DNA of 64,000 nt. Source: Allochromatium vinosum DSM 180 (GTDB lineage Bacteria > Pseudomonadota > Gammaproteobacteria > Chromatiales > Chromatiaceae). Shown here piece after piece: positions 1 through 8,873 of this stretch (its first letter is position 1; every line of letters starts with the position of its first letter). Below the pieces are notes generated by a model. It saw nothing but the letters and a program-made list of their open reading frames with translations, was not told the origin of the DNA and ran no database searches. Location of the stretch: contig NC_013852.1 in assembly GCF_000025485.1 (NCBI RefSeq), forward strand, positions 1-64,000, in the 5' to 3' direction. The position numbers were made by a program, and so were the translations under genes.

Positions 1-22
1 TTCACACAGGAGTCCGTCGATC

Positions 23-1168
23 ATGCCCGTCTATCTGTGCACCTGCGGAACCAGTGCCGCCAAGAAATTCTTTGGACAAACACCCCGCTTCGATGCCGCC
101 TGGGTGACTGAACACGGCGGGGTCGAGGCGGCTTCCAAGGTCATCTACGACACCTTCCGCACCGCCCGCCTGGACGATGAAGTCGCCCTCAAGCGCGACC
201 TCTCCGCCGAGATCCATTCGCTGGCCCGCATGGGCGTGAACGACAAGGACACCGTGGTGCTGTTCAGTTCCGAGACCGCCGACGGACAGGCCTGTGCCTG
301 GGCCGTCAAGCGTTACCTGGAGCAGGCGCGTCCGGGGATCCTCTGCCGGATCGAGGTCGTGGCCGGTTTGCAGGTCACCGATGCCCACGTCTTCCGCACC
401 GCCGGGGTGCTCAATTTCACCAAGGCGGTGCTGCACGAGATCGACGCCAACGGCACCGGGCAGTGCGTGCTCAACCCCACGGGCGGCTTCAAGAGCCTGG
501 TGCCCTACACGGTGCTGATCGGGATGCTGCGCGGGGTGCCGGCCAAGTACATCTTCGAGCAATCCAGCGCCCTGATTCCGCTGCCGATGATGCCGGTGGA
601 GTTCGCCCGCTCGCGGCTCGAACCGCTGCGCCCGCTGTTGGAGCGCATTCAGAACGAGACGGCCATCCCGCGCGCCGAGCTCGACAAGGCGCTGCCGTCG
701 TTCGAGGAACGCGAGATTCTGGACTCCCTGTTCGAGGATGTCGGTCAGGGACAAGTCAGTCTGTCGCCGGTCGGCTTCCTGATCTGGGAAGAGCTGGAGC
801 GGCCCACGGCCCTGGTGCCCTTCCTGTCGCGCCGGGCGCTCGATGATCTGCTCAAGATGCGCGCCACCGAGGGCACGGCCCCGGATGATTACATCACGCG
901 CGTGGCCCGCTCTCCCGAGCAACTGGCGATCGGTAAACATGAGTCATGGAGCAAGGGACTGTTCTGGCTCAAGCGTGGCGAGCATACCCGCGACCGCTAT
1001 CTGGTCTCGGTCGAAGGCTGGCGGTTGCTGGTGTGGCGGATCGTCGATCATGACGAGTACGACGACCTGCTGACCCAGAACCGCAAGACCGATGCCGGGG
1101 CGCGCGTGGTGGCCGAGCGCCGCGAGAAGTATGCCCCCTTTGTCCGCCTGGAACTGTACGAAGACTGA
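23..1168 (+). CDS. cami1: CARF-RelE type III CRISPR effector (Cami1-like)
   Basis: Predicted cyclic-oligoadenylate-activated mRNA interferase. The N-terminal half is a CARF domain of the APE2256/Csm6-like group: the start MPVYLCTCGTS forms the first strand and nucleotide loop, and LNPTGGFKS (residues 150-158) is the conserved ligand-binding motif. The last ~80 residues do not carry a HEPN R-x4-6-H motif; they contain DRYLVSVEGWRLLVWRIVD, which fits the RYRLVY core strands of RelE toxins. CARF-RelE proteins (Cami1) are known to cleave mRNA on the ribosome after type III signalling; I recall the characterised one being from Allochromatium vinosum. AGGAG lies 10 nt before the ATG. It is first in the cmr operon. 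The CARF call is firm; the RelE call rests on motif resemblance plus recalled family knowledge. Confidence 0.82.
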   Translation: MPVYLCTCGTSAAKKFFGQTPRFDAAWVTEHGGVEAASKVIYDTFRTARLDDEVALKRDLSAEIHSLARMGVNDKDTVVLFSSETADGQACAWAVKRYLEQARPGILCRIEVVAGLQVTDAHVFRTAGVLNFTKAVLHEIDANGTGQCVLNPTGGFKSLVPYTVLIGMLRGVPAKYIFEQSSALIPLPMMPVEFARSRLEPLRPLLERIQNETAIPRAELDKALPSFEEREILDSLFEDVGQGQVSLSPVGFLIWEELERPTALVPFLSRRALDDLLKMRATEGTAPDDYITRVARSPEQLAIGKHESWSKGLFWLKRGEHTRDRYLVSVEGWRLLVWRIVDHDEYDDLLTQNRKTDAGARVVAERREKYAPFVRLELYED

Positions 1169-1202
1169 TCCGCCGCTGAGACCACTACACGGAGCTTTTG
1201 AC

Positions 1203-2384
1203 ATGCGTCGATCTACCCTGGAGCTTGATCCGAGCGTTGCCTTGAGCGCGTGGTCTGAAACCACGGCGGCCAACGCCGATCCCTGGACCCATTACGTCTG
1301 TAAGCTGGTCACGCCGCTGTATGGCGGCGGGGTTCGGGCGGCGGAAGTCGATACCGGGATGCCGATCCGCGCGGCGAGTATTCGCGGTCAGCTGCGCTTC
1401 TGGTGGCGGATCGTCGCCGGTCCCTTCGCCTCGCCGGAGGCGATGTTTCAGCGCGAAGCGGCGATCTGGGGCGGGATCGCCGCGAGCGGTCCGAGCGCGA
1501 GCCGGGTTGCCGCTCGGGTCAAAGCCAAACCCGTTCAAGCGATGCACCTCAGCGCGAAAAGCCAATTCGCTGGCTTGCCGGCTTACGGACTCATCCTCGA
1601 TCCGGGCGCGGATCCGATACTCTTGAAGTCTGGCTATTCGTTTGAACTCTCCGTGCGTTGTGCCTCAGATCTGACATCACAACAGTATGACGAAGTGCAG
1701 ACCGCGCTGCGTTGGTGGGCAAGTTTCGGTGGTGTGGGCGCACGGACGCGGCGCGGATTCGGCGCGGTGCAGGTCGGCATGCTCAAGCCGGTGACCCCGG
1801 AGGAGGTGGCCCAATGCGGTGGCCGCCTGTGTGTGGCGCCAAGCGGCTCGAACGAGATCGATGCTTGGGAAACGTCCGTCAAAAAGCTACAGCGGTTTCG
1901 TCAAGGTCCGAATCTAGGTCGCAACCCCGGCCAAGGCAATCGGCCCGGACGCAGCCGCTGGCCGGAGCCCGACACCATCCGGCGTCAGACGCGGCGACAT
2001 GCCAAAAACCATGATCCCGAGCATCCGGTGGATGGCGCTTATCCCCGCGCCTGGTTCGGATTGCCGATCATCTTTCATTTCAAGGATGCGGGCGAACCGA
2101 ATGATTCGACCTTGATCCCGGATGGCGAGCGTGATCGCATGGCCAGTCCACTCATTCTGCGTCCCTACTGGAGCGGACAAAAATGGCATCCGTCGGCACT
2201 GCTGTTACCGGGTTGGGAACGACGCACTACCGAGTTGCGCGTCGGCTTCGGAAACGGCCCCTTCCGTCGCGCCTGGCCCGCCGACCCCGCCGAACGCGCG
2301 CGTCTGGCAGAACAGATCAAACCGATGGCCGGTCGCGGCGATGATCCGCTGACGGCGTTCATGGACTATTTCGAGCAGGACTGA
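1203..2384 (+). CDS. cmr1: Type III-B Cmr1 (Cas7-like RAMP)
   Basis: 393-residue backbone-cap subunit of the Cmr effector complex, which sits at the 3' end of the crRNA. The family signature is clear near the N-terminus: HYVCKLVTPLYGGG, then PIRAASIRGQLRFWWR and an IWGG motif, and later a glycine-rich RAMP loop GARTRRGFGAVQV. The open frame continues upstream to position 1092, but the ATG at 1203 has a GGAG site 9-10 nt before it and gives the normal Cmr1 N-terminus, so I start there. It follows the CARF-RelE gene by 34 nt and precedes cmr2 by 3 nt, so co-transcription is expected. Confidence 0.93.
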   Translation: MRRSTLELDPSVALSAWSETTAANADPWTHYVCKLVTPLYGGGVRAAEVDTGMPIRAASIRGQLRFWWRIVAGPFASPEAMFQREAAIWGGIAASGPSASRVAARVKAKPVQAMHLSAKSQFAGLPAYGLILDPGADPILLKSGYSFELSVRCASDLTSQQYDEVQTALRWWASFGGVGARTRRGFGAVQVGMLKPVTPEEVAQCGGRLCVAPSGSNEIDAWETSVKKLQRFRQGPNLGRNPGQGNRPGRSRWPEPDTIRRQTRRHAKNHDPEHPVDGAYPRAWFGLPIIFHFKDAGEPNDSTLIPDGERDRMASPLILRPYWSGQKWHPSALLLPGWERRTTELRVGFGNGPFRRAWPADPAERARLAEQIKPMAGRGDDPLTAFMDYFEQD

Positions 2385-2387
2385 CCC

Positions 2388-4205
2388 ATGCCCCAGTATC
2401 TCGTGACCCTTTCGCTTGGCCCGGTGCAGAGCCTGATCGAGGCGGCCCGGCGCACGCGCGATCTCTGGTGCGGCTCCTGGCTGCTGTCGGAGTCGGCGCG
2501 GGCGGCCGCGCGGGTGCTGCATCAGGCCGAACCCGGCTGTCTCATCTTTCCCTGTCCCGAGAAGCCGGATGAGGAACTTGAGCCGCAGACGGAGCCGCGC
2601 GACAGTGCCAACATCGCCAATATCCTGCGTGCCAAGGTCGAATTGCCGAATGCCGACGCCGCCCGTGCCCTGTGCGAGCGGGCCAAACAGGCCGCCGCCC
2701 AGCGTCTGATCGACCTGGGTGAACAGGCGCGCGGCCGGCTCAAGGTCAAACTGCGTGATGAGGTCTGGCAGGCGCAGATCGGCGACCTGCTGGAAGGGTT
2801 CGCTGCCTGGGTCGAGATCCCCGCCGGGGACGACGCTTACACTCAGGCCGGTGCCAAGCTCGGCGCGACTCTGGCGGCACGCAAGGCCACGCGCGATTTT
2901 AGTCCCGCTGCGCCTCTGAAGACACCAGGCTTGCCCAAGTCCTCGCTCGATGGCGCACTGGAAACCGTGTTGCCCGAATACTGGCATGAGGAGCATCGCG
3001 CTCGCCGTCAGCTCGGCCTCTCGCGCGGTGAGCAGCTCGATGCACTGGGTGTGATGAAGCGGATGGCCGGCCAGGTCGAGCAGTTCACCCCCTACTCGCG
3101 CGTGGCCGCCGATCCCTGGATCCGCACGCTCGAGCCCGAGCAGCAACAGGCCCTGAGCGCGGCCTACGAACCCATTGTGAAGTCGAGGCTGGCCACCCGT
3201 GTCAGCGGCAATTGCGGCGCCTACGAGGCGCTTCCATACGATGCTCAGATGCTCTACGACTTCCGTCTCGACAATGCGCTGGCGGCCAAGGGCGAAGACG
3301 CGGCCGAGCCGGAGGAGCGTGAAGCGCTCTTGAAGCTACAAAAGGTCATGAAGTCACTGCCGGCGGAGAAGGGCGCCCCGGTGCCCTATGCCGCGATCCT
3401 CAAGGCCGACGGCGACCGCATGGGGGCGCTGCTGCAACGGGCCAGGCAGGCGGCGGATTCACGGGAGATTTCCAAAGCGCTACATGGCTTTGCCTCCGAT
3501 GTCCGTAAACTGGTACGCCAACACCATGGCCATGCCATCTATTCCGGCGGCGACGACGTGCTCGCCCTGGTGCCGCTGCCGGAAGCCTTGGCCTGTGCGC
3601 GGACACTGGCCGAGGCCTTCGCGAAGGCACTCCAGCCGGTGGCCAAGTCGCTCGGACTCAACGCCGCCGAGCATCCGACGCTCTCCGTCGGACTGGCCAT
3701 CGGCCATCTGATGGAACCGCTGGGTGCATTGCGCAAGCGAGCCGGTCACGCCGAGCATCTGGCCAAGGGCGACGGATTGCCGCCCGACAAGACGCGCAAT
3801 GCGCTGGCCATCGTGCTGGGGATTCGCTCCGGCGGCGAGCTCGAATGGCGGGCCAACTGGGACGACAGCGAAGCGCTCGCCGAGCTTGAGGTCTTCACCG
3901 TCGCCTATCGCGATGGTCAGCTGTCGAGCCGCGTAGCTTACGATCTGCGCGCCATCGACCGGCGTCTGGCCTGGATGCGTGACGATGGCAGTGCGGCCGC
4001 AAAAGGAATGCGTGAAGCCGAGGTCGCCCGGATGCTCGACCGCGCCCAGGCCCGTGGCGGGACTGAAGCCCTGGAGACGGCGCAGCGCCGCGCGATCCTG
4101 ACGGCGGCCCGTCGCCAGTCGCTGGCCACACTGGCCGACACATTGATTCTGGCGCGCTGGCTCTCCGCCCGCACCGTCGCCGATCTGGGAGTACGCGACC
4201 AATGA
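2388..4205 (+). CDS. cmr2: Cmr2/Cas10 without HD domain
   Basis: Large subunit of the Cmr complex. It begins directly with the LSLGPVQSLIEAARRTRDLW segment that in longer Cas10 proteins follows the HD nuclease domain; no HD region precedes it and the protein is only 605 residues. The Palm polymerase domain is intact: ILKADGDRMG and YSGGDD, with GGDD at residues 387-390. The expected role is ATP conversion into cyclic oligoadenylate when target RNA binds, without DNase activity of its own. It overlaps cmr3 by 4 nt (ATGA). The pairing with CARF proteins in the same island supports a signalling role. Confidence 0.95.
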   Translation: MPQYLVTLSLGPVQSLIEAARRTRDLWCGSWLLSESARAAARVLHQAEPGCLIFPCPEKPDEELEPQTEPRDSANIANILRAKVELPNADAARALCERAKQAAAQRLIDLGEQARGRLKVKLRDEVWQAQIGDLLEGFAAWVEIPAGDDAYTQAGAKLGATLAARKATRDFSPAAPLKTPGLPKSSLDGALETVLPEYWHEEHRARRQLGLSRGEQLDALGVMKRMAGQVEQFTPYSRVAADPWIRTLEPEQQQALSAAYEPIVKSRLATRVSGNCGAYEALPYDAQMLYDFRLDNALAAKGEDAAEPEEREALLKLQKVMKSLPAEKGAPVPYAAILKADGDRMGALLQRARQAADSREISKALHGFASDVRKLVRQHHGHAIYSGGDDVLALVPLPEALACARTLAEAFAKALQPVAKSLGLNAAEHPTLSVGLAIGHLMEPLGALRKRAGHAEHLAKGDGLPPDKTRNALAIVLGIRSGGELEWRANWDDSEALAELEVFTVAYRDGQLSSRVAYDLRAIDRRLAWMRDDGSAAAKGMREAEVARMLDRAQARGGTEALETAQRRAILTAARRQSLATLADTLILARWLSARTVADLGVRDQ

Positions 4206-5500
4206 GCAAGAAGGGCAAGAAGCAACCCAAGATCAATTACAACAAGCAGCAGCGCCTGCAGGGCCAGTCGAGCGCGGCGCAGGCGACACCCGCCGCCCAG
4301 TCCGCCCGCGTTCAGCGCGAGGCGCCCAAGTCCGCTGCCCCCAGTCCGATCGTCAGTCTGGAGCCGCTGGCCCCGCTGATCGTGCGTTCGGGGCGTCCGT
4401 TCGACGATCAGGCCGGCGCCGATGCGCCGCGTTTCCCGCCGCCCTCGACCCTGGCCGGTTGTCTGCGCACGGCGTGGGCGCGGGCCAATGATCAGGCGTT
4501 TGGTCCCAAACTCGCTGAACTGGCCGTGGCCAGTCCGTTTCTCGCCCGCGTCGACAACACGGGAAATATCGTGCGGCGGCTCGCGCCCAAACCGGCGGAT
4601 GCCCAGTATTTCGGGCATGACAAGGAGGCTAGGTGTCTGCGCCTGGAGCCGAGTCGCTTCGAGGATGGCTGTAACGCCGATCTGCCCGATGGACTGCGCC
4701 CGCTGCGGCTGTCCGAGACGATCCAGGGCAAGGCGAGCAAGGGGCCGGCCTGGTGGGACTGGGAGGATCTGATCGCCTTTCGTCAGGGCAAGACGCTCGA
4801 CCACAAGGAACTGACCAAGCGCGGTTGGTCCCCGCCCTCCGGGGATCGGCGCACCCATGTTGCCATCGACGCCGTGACCCAGGCGGCTGAGTCCGGACGG
4901 TTGTTCCAGACCGAAGGACTGGATCTGGAGCCGGACAATCCGACGCTGAATCAAACACTGAAGCAGAAGCAGACCCCCGACCACTCTGCCTCGGGTACCT
5001 TGCGTCTCCTTGCACGTTTTGCCGAGCCGCTGCCCGGCGGACTGGTCCATCTGGGCGGGGAACGGCGTCTGGCCCGTCTGCATCCGGAACCGGAGACGGC
5101 TTGGCCGACTCCGCCGGCGACCTGGTTCCAGGATATCCACACGGCTGGCGGTCTGACCCTGACGCTGCTCACGCCTGGGGTGTTCCAGGCGGGCTATCGC
5201 CCCGGCTGGCTCGATGCAACGCTGACCGGCGAGCCGCCGATCGCTCCCGGTGTGCGGCTGCGACTGGTCGCCGCCGCCGTCGAGCGCTGGCAGCCGCATT
5301 CGGGCTGGGATCTGCTCAAGAAAGAACCGCGCCCGACCCGCAAGCTGGTGGGGGCCGGAGCGACCTACTGGTTCCGCCTGCTCGAACCGACCACCCCCGA
5401 GGCGCTGGCTCCGCTGTGGCTGGCCAGCCTGTGTGACCTGGAACAGGACCGGCGCGACGGCTTCGGCCTGGCCCTCCCCGCGCCCTGGAAGATCGACTGA
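4202..5500 (+). CDS. cmr3: Type III-B Cmr3 (Cas5-like RAMP)
   Basis: 432-residue subunit expected to hold the crRNA 5' handle next to Cmr2. The first ~45 residues are a basic, glutamine-rich, low-complexity extension (MSKKGKKQPKINYNKQQ) before the usual start of the fold, SLEPLAPLIVRSGRPF. The next motif, PPPSTLAGCLRTAW, is the typical Cmr3 helix. The C-terminal glycine-rich loop is DRRDGFGLALP. Start and stop codons of cmr2 and cmr3 overlap, which indicates translational coupling. The basic extension is unusual and may contact RNA, but that is a guess. Confidence 0.92.
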   Translation: MSKKGKKQPKINYNKQQRLQGQSSAAQATPAAQSARVQREAPKSAAPSPIVSLEPLAPLIVRSGRPFDDQAGADAPRFPPPSTLAGCLRTAWARANDQAFGPKLAELAVASPFLARVDNTGNIVRRLAPKPADAQYFGHDKEARCLRLEPSRFEDGCNADLPDGLRPLRLSETIQGKASKGPAWWDWEDLIAFRQGKTLDHKELTKRGWSPPSGDRRTHVAIDAVTQAAESGRLFQTEGLDLEPDNPTLNQTLKQKQTPDHSASGTLRLLARFAEPLPGGLVHLGGERRLARLHPEPETAWPTPPATWFQDIHTAGGLTLTLLTPGVFQAGYRPGWLDATLTGEPPIAPGVRLRLVAAAVERWQPHSGWDLLKKEPRPTRKLVGAGATYWFRLLEPTTPEALAPLWLASLCDLEQDRRDGFGLALPAPWKID

Positions 5501-5538
5501 ACCTGACATCGACGAACTGCCGGCCAAAGGACGACATC

Positions 5539-6417
5539 ATGCACTCACGACTCTTTCATCTGCACACCCTCTCGGCGCTCCACTGCGGAACCGGTCAGTC
5601 GGTCGGCGTGGTCGACCTGCCGATCGCCCGCGCCCGCGCCACCCAGCTGCCGATCGTGCCCGGCTCCTCGTTACGCGGCGTTCTGCGTCAGGAGATCGGC
5701 GCGCGGGATGCCGACCTCGAACGCGCGCTGTTCGGTCCCCGAACCGTCAAGGACAACGCCGGCAGCTTCGCCGGGGCGCTGGCCGTCGGCGATGCCCATC
5801 TGCTGGCCATGCCGGTGCGGGCGCTGGCCGGTATCCTGTGCTATGTGACCGCGCCCTTCATTCTGCGCCGCTATGCGCGCGATCTGGCGGATGTGGGACT
5901 GAAAACGCCTGAGATTCCCAGTCCCGCCAATCGTGAGCACGCCCTCGTTCCGACCGATTCGGTCAACCTGCTCGACACCACCCTGGTGCTCGAAGACCTC
6001 GATCTGGGTGCTCAACGCAACGCCCGAACGCAGGAGTGGGCCATGACCATCGCCGCACTCATTCACCCGAACGATGCCACGGGGCAGCGTGACTTCATCG
6101 AGCGCTTCGCCATCCTGCCCGATGACATTCTCGGCTATCTGAGCGAGACGGCGACCGAACTGCGCACCCGCATCAGCATCGACCAGGACACGGGTACGGT
6201 GAAGAAGGGCGCGCTCTGGTTCGAGGAGCATCTGCCCGCTGAGTCGGTGTTGTGGGGGCTGTATGCGCTGAGCGACTCCAATGAGCCGAACCAAAAGCGG
6301 ACTGCCCATGAACTCGCTCAGGCCCTTCCGTCCGGCTCCGCGCTGCTGCAACTCGGCGGACAGGCCGGCGTCGGACGCGGTCTGGTGCGGCTGCTGACGC
6401 AGGAGGTGGCGGCATGA
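5539..6417 (+). CDS. cmr4: Type III-B Cmr4 (Cas7, target-RNA nuclease)
   Basis: 292-residue repeated backbone subunit that cuts target RNA at 6-nt intervals. The N-terminal motif HCGTGQSVGVVDLPIAR matches the family, and Asp26 in VVDLP is at the position of the catalytic aspartate of archaeal Cmr4. PGSSLRGVLRQ and the C-terminal glycine-rich GGQAGVGRGLVRLL complete the RAMP signature. The gene starts 38 nt after cmr3 and overlaps cmr5 by 4 nt. RNA cleavage ability is inferred from the preserved aspartate. Confidence 0.95.
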   Translation: MHSRLFHLHTLSALHCGTGQSVGVVDLPIARARATQLPIVPGSSLRGVLRQEIGARDADLERALFGPRTVKDNAGSFAGALAVGDAHLLAMPVRALAGILCYVTAPFILRRYARDLADVGLKTPEIPSPANREHALVPTDSVNLLDTTLVLEDLDLGAQRNARTQEWAMTIAALIHPNDATGQRDFIERFAILPDDILGYLSETATELRTRISIDQDTGTVKKGALWFEEHLPAESVLWGLYALSDSNEPNQKRTAHELAQALPSGSALLQLGGQAGVGRGLVRLLTQEVAA

Positions 6418-6818
6418 AGATGCGCGCCCACCAGGTGGCAACAGCGGCCTATGCGTGTGTCGAGGCCCGCAAGGATGAACCCAATAAGAAGAAGTACGGG
6501 GCCATCGCCCACAAGCTGCCGGGGATGATCCTGCAGAACGGTCTGGCTCAGGCCACGGGGTTTCTGCTCGCCAAGGGGGCCGGCGCCCCTGAGCATTTGA
6601 TGCTGCTCGATGATCTGAAGGAGGTGCTGCGCGCCGGCGGAACGCTCACGGTCACGAGCGGCGAGGCCCTGCATCGGGAGATCATCGGCGCGGATCTGGC
6701 CAAGACCCTCAAGCTCACCCGCGCGGCGCTGGAAGCCTCCGGCTGGATCAAGCGCTATGTGCAGGGTGTGCTGCGCGTCACGGCGACCGGTGATACCAGC
6801 AACGGCGAGGAGAACTGA
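6414..6818 (+). CDS. cmr5: Type III-B Cmr5 small subunit
   Basis: 134-residue helical small subunit (Cas11 equivalent) lining the target strand inside the Cmr complex. The sequence is dominated by helices with the family-like stretches YGAIAHKLPGMILQNGLAQATGFLLAK and EALHREIIGADL, which correspond to the conserved Cmr5 core. It overlaps cmr4 by an ATGA and is separated from cmr6 by 2 nt, so it is certainly part of the same operon. Confidence 0.93.
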   Translation: MKMRAHQVATAAYACVEARKDEPNKKKYGAIAHKLPGMILQNGLAQATGFLLAKGAGAPEHLMLLDDLKEVLRAGGTLTVTSGEALHREIIGADLAKTLKLTRAALEASGWIKRYVQGVLRVTATGDTSNGEEN

Positions 6819-6820
6819 GT

Positions 6821-7855
6821 ATGGCGACGCAACTCATGCGCGAGGCGCTGCGCCCGCTGTATCACAGTGCGCGCGAGGCGCATCCTGGATTGCTGATTCA
6901 GCGCGGCTATCCGGTCTATGACCAGGAGACCGAAGAGGGCCGCGAGGCCAAGACCCGGCACCTGCAACGGATCTGTGCCGTCACGCCCACGCCCTTCTAT
7001 CACAACGCCTATCAGCGCTGGCGGACGGCGACGGCCGATCCGTTGCGCTTTCGTCAGATCCAACTGGCGCTGGAGTCACGCCTGTTCATCGGTCTGACCG
7101 GCGGCGGGATGCTGGAAACGGGGTGTGCGATCAGCCACAGCTACGGGATGCCCTATATCCCCGGTTCCAGCGTCAAGGGTGTGGTGCGGGCGCATGTGTG
7201 CGGTAGCCCGTTTGCCGATAAACATCCGGAGGTGATCGCTGAACTCTTCGGTGCGGAGGCGGATCCGATGCCGGAGGCGCCCTATCCGCAAGGGCTGTCG
7301 GGACTGGTGAGCTTTCACGATGCCTGGTGGGTTCCGGGTTCGGCGGAACGTCCGTTGGTCGAGGAGATCGTCACCACCCATCATCTGGAGTATTACGGCA
7401 GCGAGGGCCGCACGCCGGCCACCGATTTCGACAGTCCCATCCCCAATGCCCAGATCGCCGTTCAGGGGCACTGCCTGTTCGTGCTGGAAGGGCCGCCGGC
7501 GTGGCTGGATCTGGCCCAACAGATGCTGATCGCCGCGCTTTCCAAACGCGGCATCGGGGCCAAGACCCGCACCGGTTATGGGTTGTTCGATTTCAATCCG
7601 CAGAAACCCGCCGGTCCGGTTTGTGCCTGGGTGAATGAAACGATTGAACGCTTGGCCCAGCAGAACAAGACCAATTCCGAGGAAGTATTGCGCAGCAAGG
7701 GGCTGGCGGCTGAATGGGCGGCACTGACGGATGCGGCACTCAAGGCCGAGGCATTGGAGGATATTCGGTCACGCTGGCAGGAAAAAGAACGCGATTGGTG
7801 GGATAATCCACCCGGCAAATCCGCCAAGCAGGCGCGTGCGCTTTATGATGAATGA
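6821..7855 (+). CDS. cmr6: Type III-B Cmr6 (Cas7-like RAMP)
   Basis: 344-residue RAMP subunit at the crRNA 3' end region next to Cmr1. Family motifs: LALESRLFIGLTGGGMLETG, then IPGSSVKGVVRAH, and the glycine-rich KRGIGAKTRTGYGLF near residue 245. The C-terminal ~80 residues are a charged helical tail ending in a Lys/Ala-rich segment. It closes the cmr operon; the leader of CRISPR array 1 begins immediately after its stop codon, which is the usual arrangement for a functional type III locus. Confidence 0.93.
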   Translation: MATQLMREALRPLYHSAREAHPGLLIQRGYPVYDQETEEGREAKTRHLQRICAVTPTPFYHNAYQRWRTATADPLRFRQIQLALESRLFIGLTGGGMLETGCAISHSYGMPYIPGSSVKGVVRAHVCGSPFADKHPEVIAELFGAEADPMPEAPYPQGLSGLVSFHDAWWVPGSAERPLVEEIVTTHHLEYYGSEGRTPATDFDSPIPNAQIAVQGHCLFVLEGPPAWLDLAQQMLIAALSKRGIGAKTRTGYGLFDFNPQKPAGPVCAWVNETIERLAQQNKTNSEEVLRSKGLAAEWAALTDAALKAEALEDIRSRWQEKERDWWDNPPGKSAKQARALYDE

Positions 7856-8014
7856 TCATAGCTTGAAAGCAAGTTCGGCGTGGATCTTGCATTTCCGTTC
7901 CTGAATGTCTATGATCGAGCAGCCGGAAAAACCTGTGGAGATCGTGATGGATATGTGGCGATTGTCGCCGATCAGACGCGAAACGGATAGTGAAAAAAAA
8001 TTATCCACAGGTGG
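7856..8014 (+). promoter_or_regulatory. Leader of CRISPR array 1
   Basis: AT-richer spacer between cmr6 and the first repeat. It ends in an A-tract followed by TTATCCACA at 8001-8009, five bases before the repeat. The leader of array 2 has the same nonamer four bases before its first repeat. I call this side the leader because the degenerate repeat is at the opposite end of the array. No confident -35/-10 pair could be assigned. Confidence 0.7.
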
Positions 8015-8670
8015 GTTCGGCACTGAGACCCGAATTGAGGGGATTAAGACTTTGAGTTCGATGCTGCTTAAACTGATCGAAAAGTTCGGCACTGAGACCC
8101 GAATTGAGGGGATTAAGACTCCATTATAAATATCAGCTCCACAAATAGGGCAGTTCGGCACTGAGACCCGAATTGAGGGGATTAAGACCCTCCTCGGAGG
8201 CATCCATAGCCTCTTTTGCAGAGTTCGGCACTGAGACCCGAATTGAGGGGATTAAGACGGAAACAACGATGTCTTCCAGGTCATTGCCGTTGTTCGGCAC
8301 TGAGACCCGAATTGAGGGGATTAAGACATATGGTGTGCTCCTTCGCCCAAGATCTTGAGGGTTCGGCACTGAGACCCGAATTGAGGGGATTAAGACATGA
8401 GCGCGAGTGAACATATCCATCACACCCCGTTCGGCACTGAGACCCGAATTGAGGGGATTAAGACCGTGTCCTCTGCCCATTTCTTGAACTCCCGGGTTCG
8501 GCACTGAGACCCGAATTGAGGGGATTAAGACCCTTGTTACATCCCGTCCAAGCGTCTTCGTAAAAGTTCGGCACTGAGACCCGAATTGAGGGGATTAAGA
8601 CCGGGATTGAGCGCTTAATAACGGCCATGACTGGGTTCGGCACTGAGACCCGAATTGAGGGGATTAAACC
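8015..8670 (+). CRISPR. CRISPR array 1: 10 repeats, 9 spacers
   Basis: 36-nt repeats begin GTTCGGCACTGAGACCCG and end GAGGGGATTAAGAC. Repeat starts are 8015, 8084, 8153, 8223, 8292, 8361, 8429, 8496, 8566 and 8635. Spacers are 31-34 nt. Nine repeats are identical by eye; the tenth ends GATTAAACC instead of GATTAAGAC, marking the leader-distal end. The ATTAAGAC end would give the 8-nt 5' handle of the crRNA, so transcription is to the right. The array directly follows the cmr operon. Spacer targets cannot be judged without a search. Confidence 0.98.
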
Positions 8671-8873
8671 GCGCCCAGTTCGAGAAACGTTTTTTGTAGT
8701 TGAACATGCGACTAAATTCGCATCTAAAATCTAAAGCAAAATGACGCATCTCACACTGAACGCAGTTTAAGACCGTGGGTGACAATCCCGTACCCACAAT
8801 TTAAAAGAGGAGTATTGTCATGGGTGATAATGACTTTGTTACTGGGTTTTTTTAATTAACTGTCCATTTTCTA
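8671..8873 (+). other. Intergenic region between array 1 and IS630
   Basis: AT-rich stretch with a hairpin GTGGGT/ACCCAC (8775-8780 and 8792-8797, 11-nt loop), a possible array terminator although no T-run follows directly. An AGAGGAG site precedes an ATG at 8820 opening an 11-codon frame (MGDNDFVTGFF) that stops at 8855, just after a run of seven T and 18 bases before the IS end. The short frame could be a remnant of a gene cut by the IS. No longer gene is present. Confidence 0.5.
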
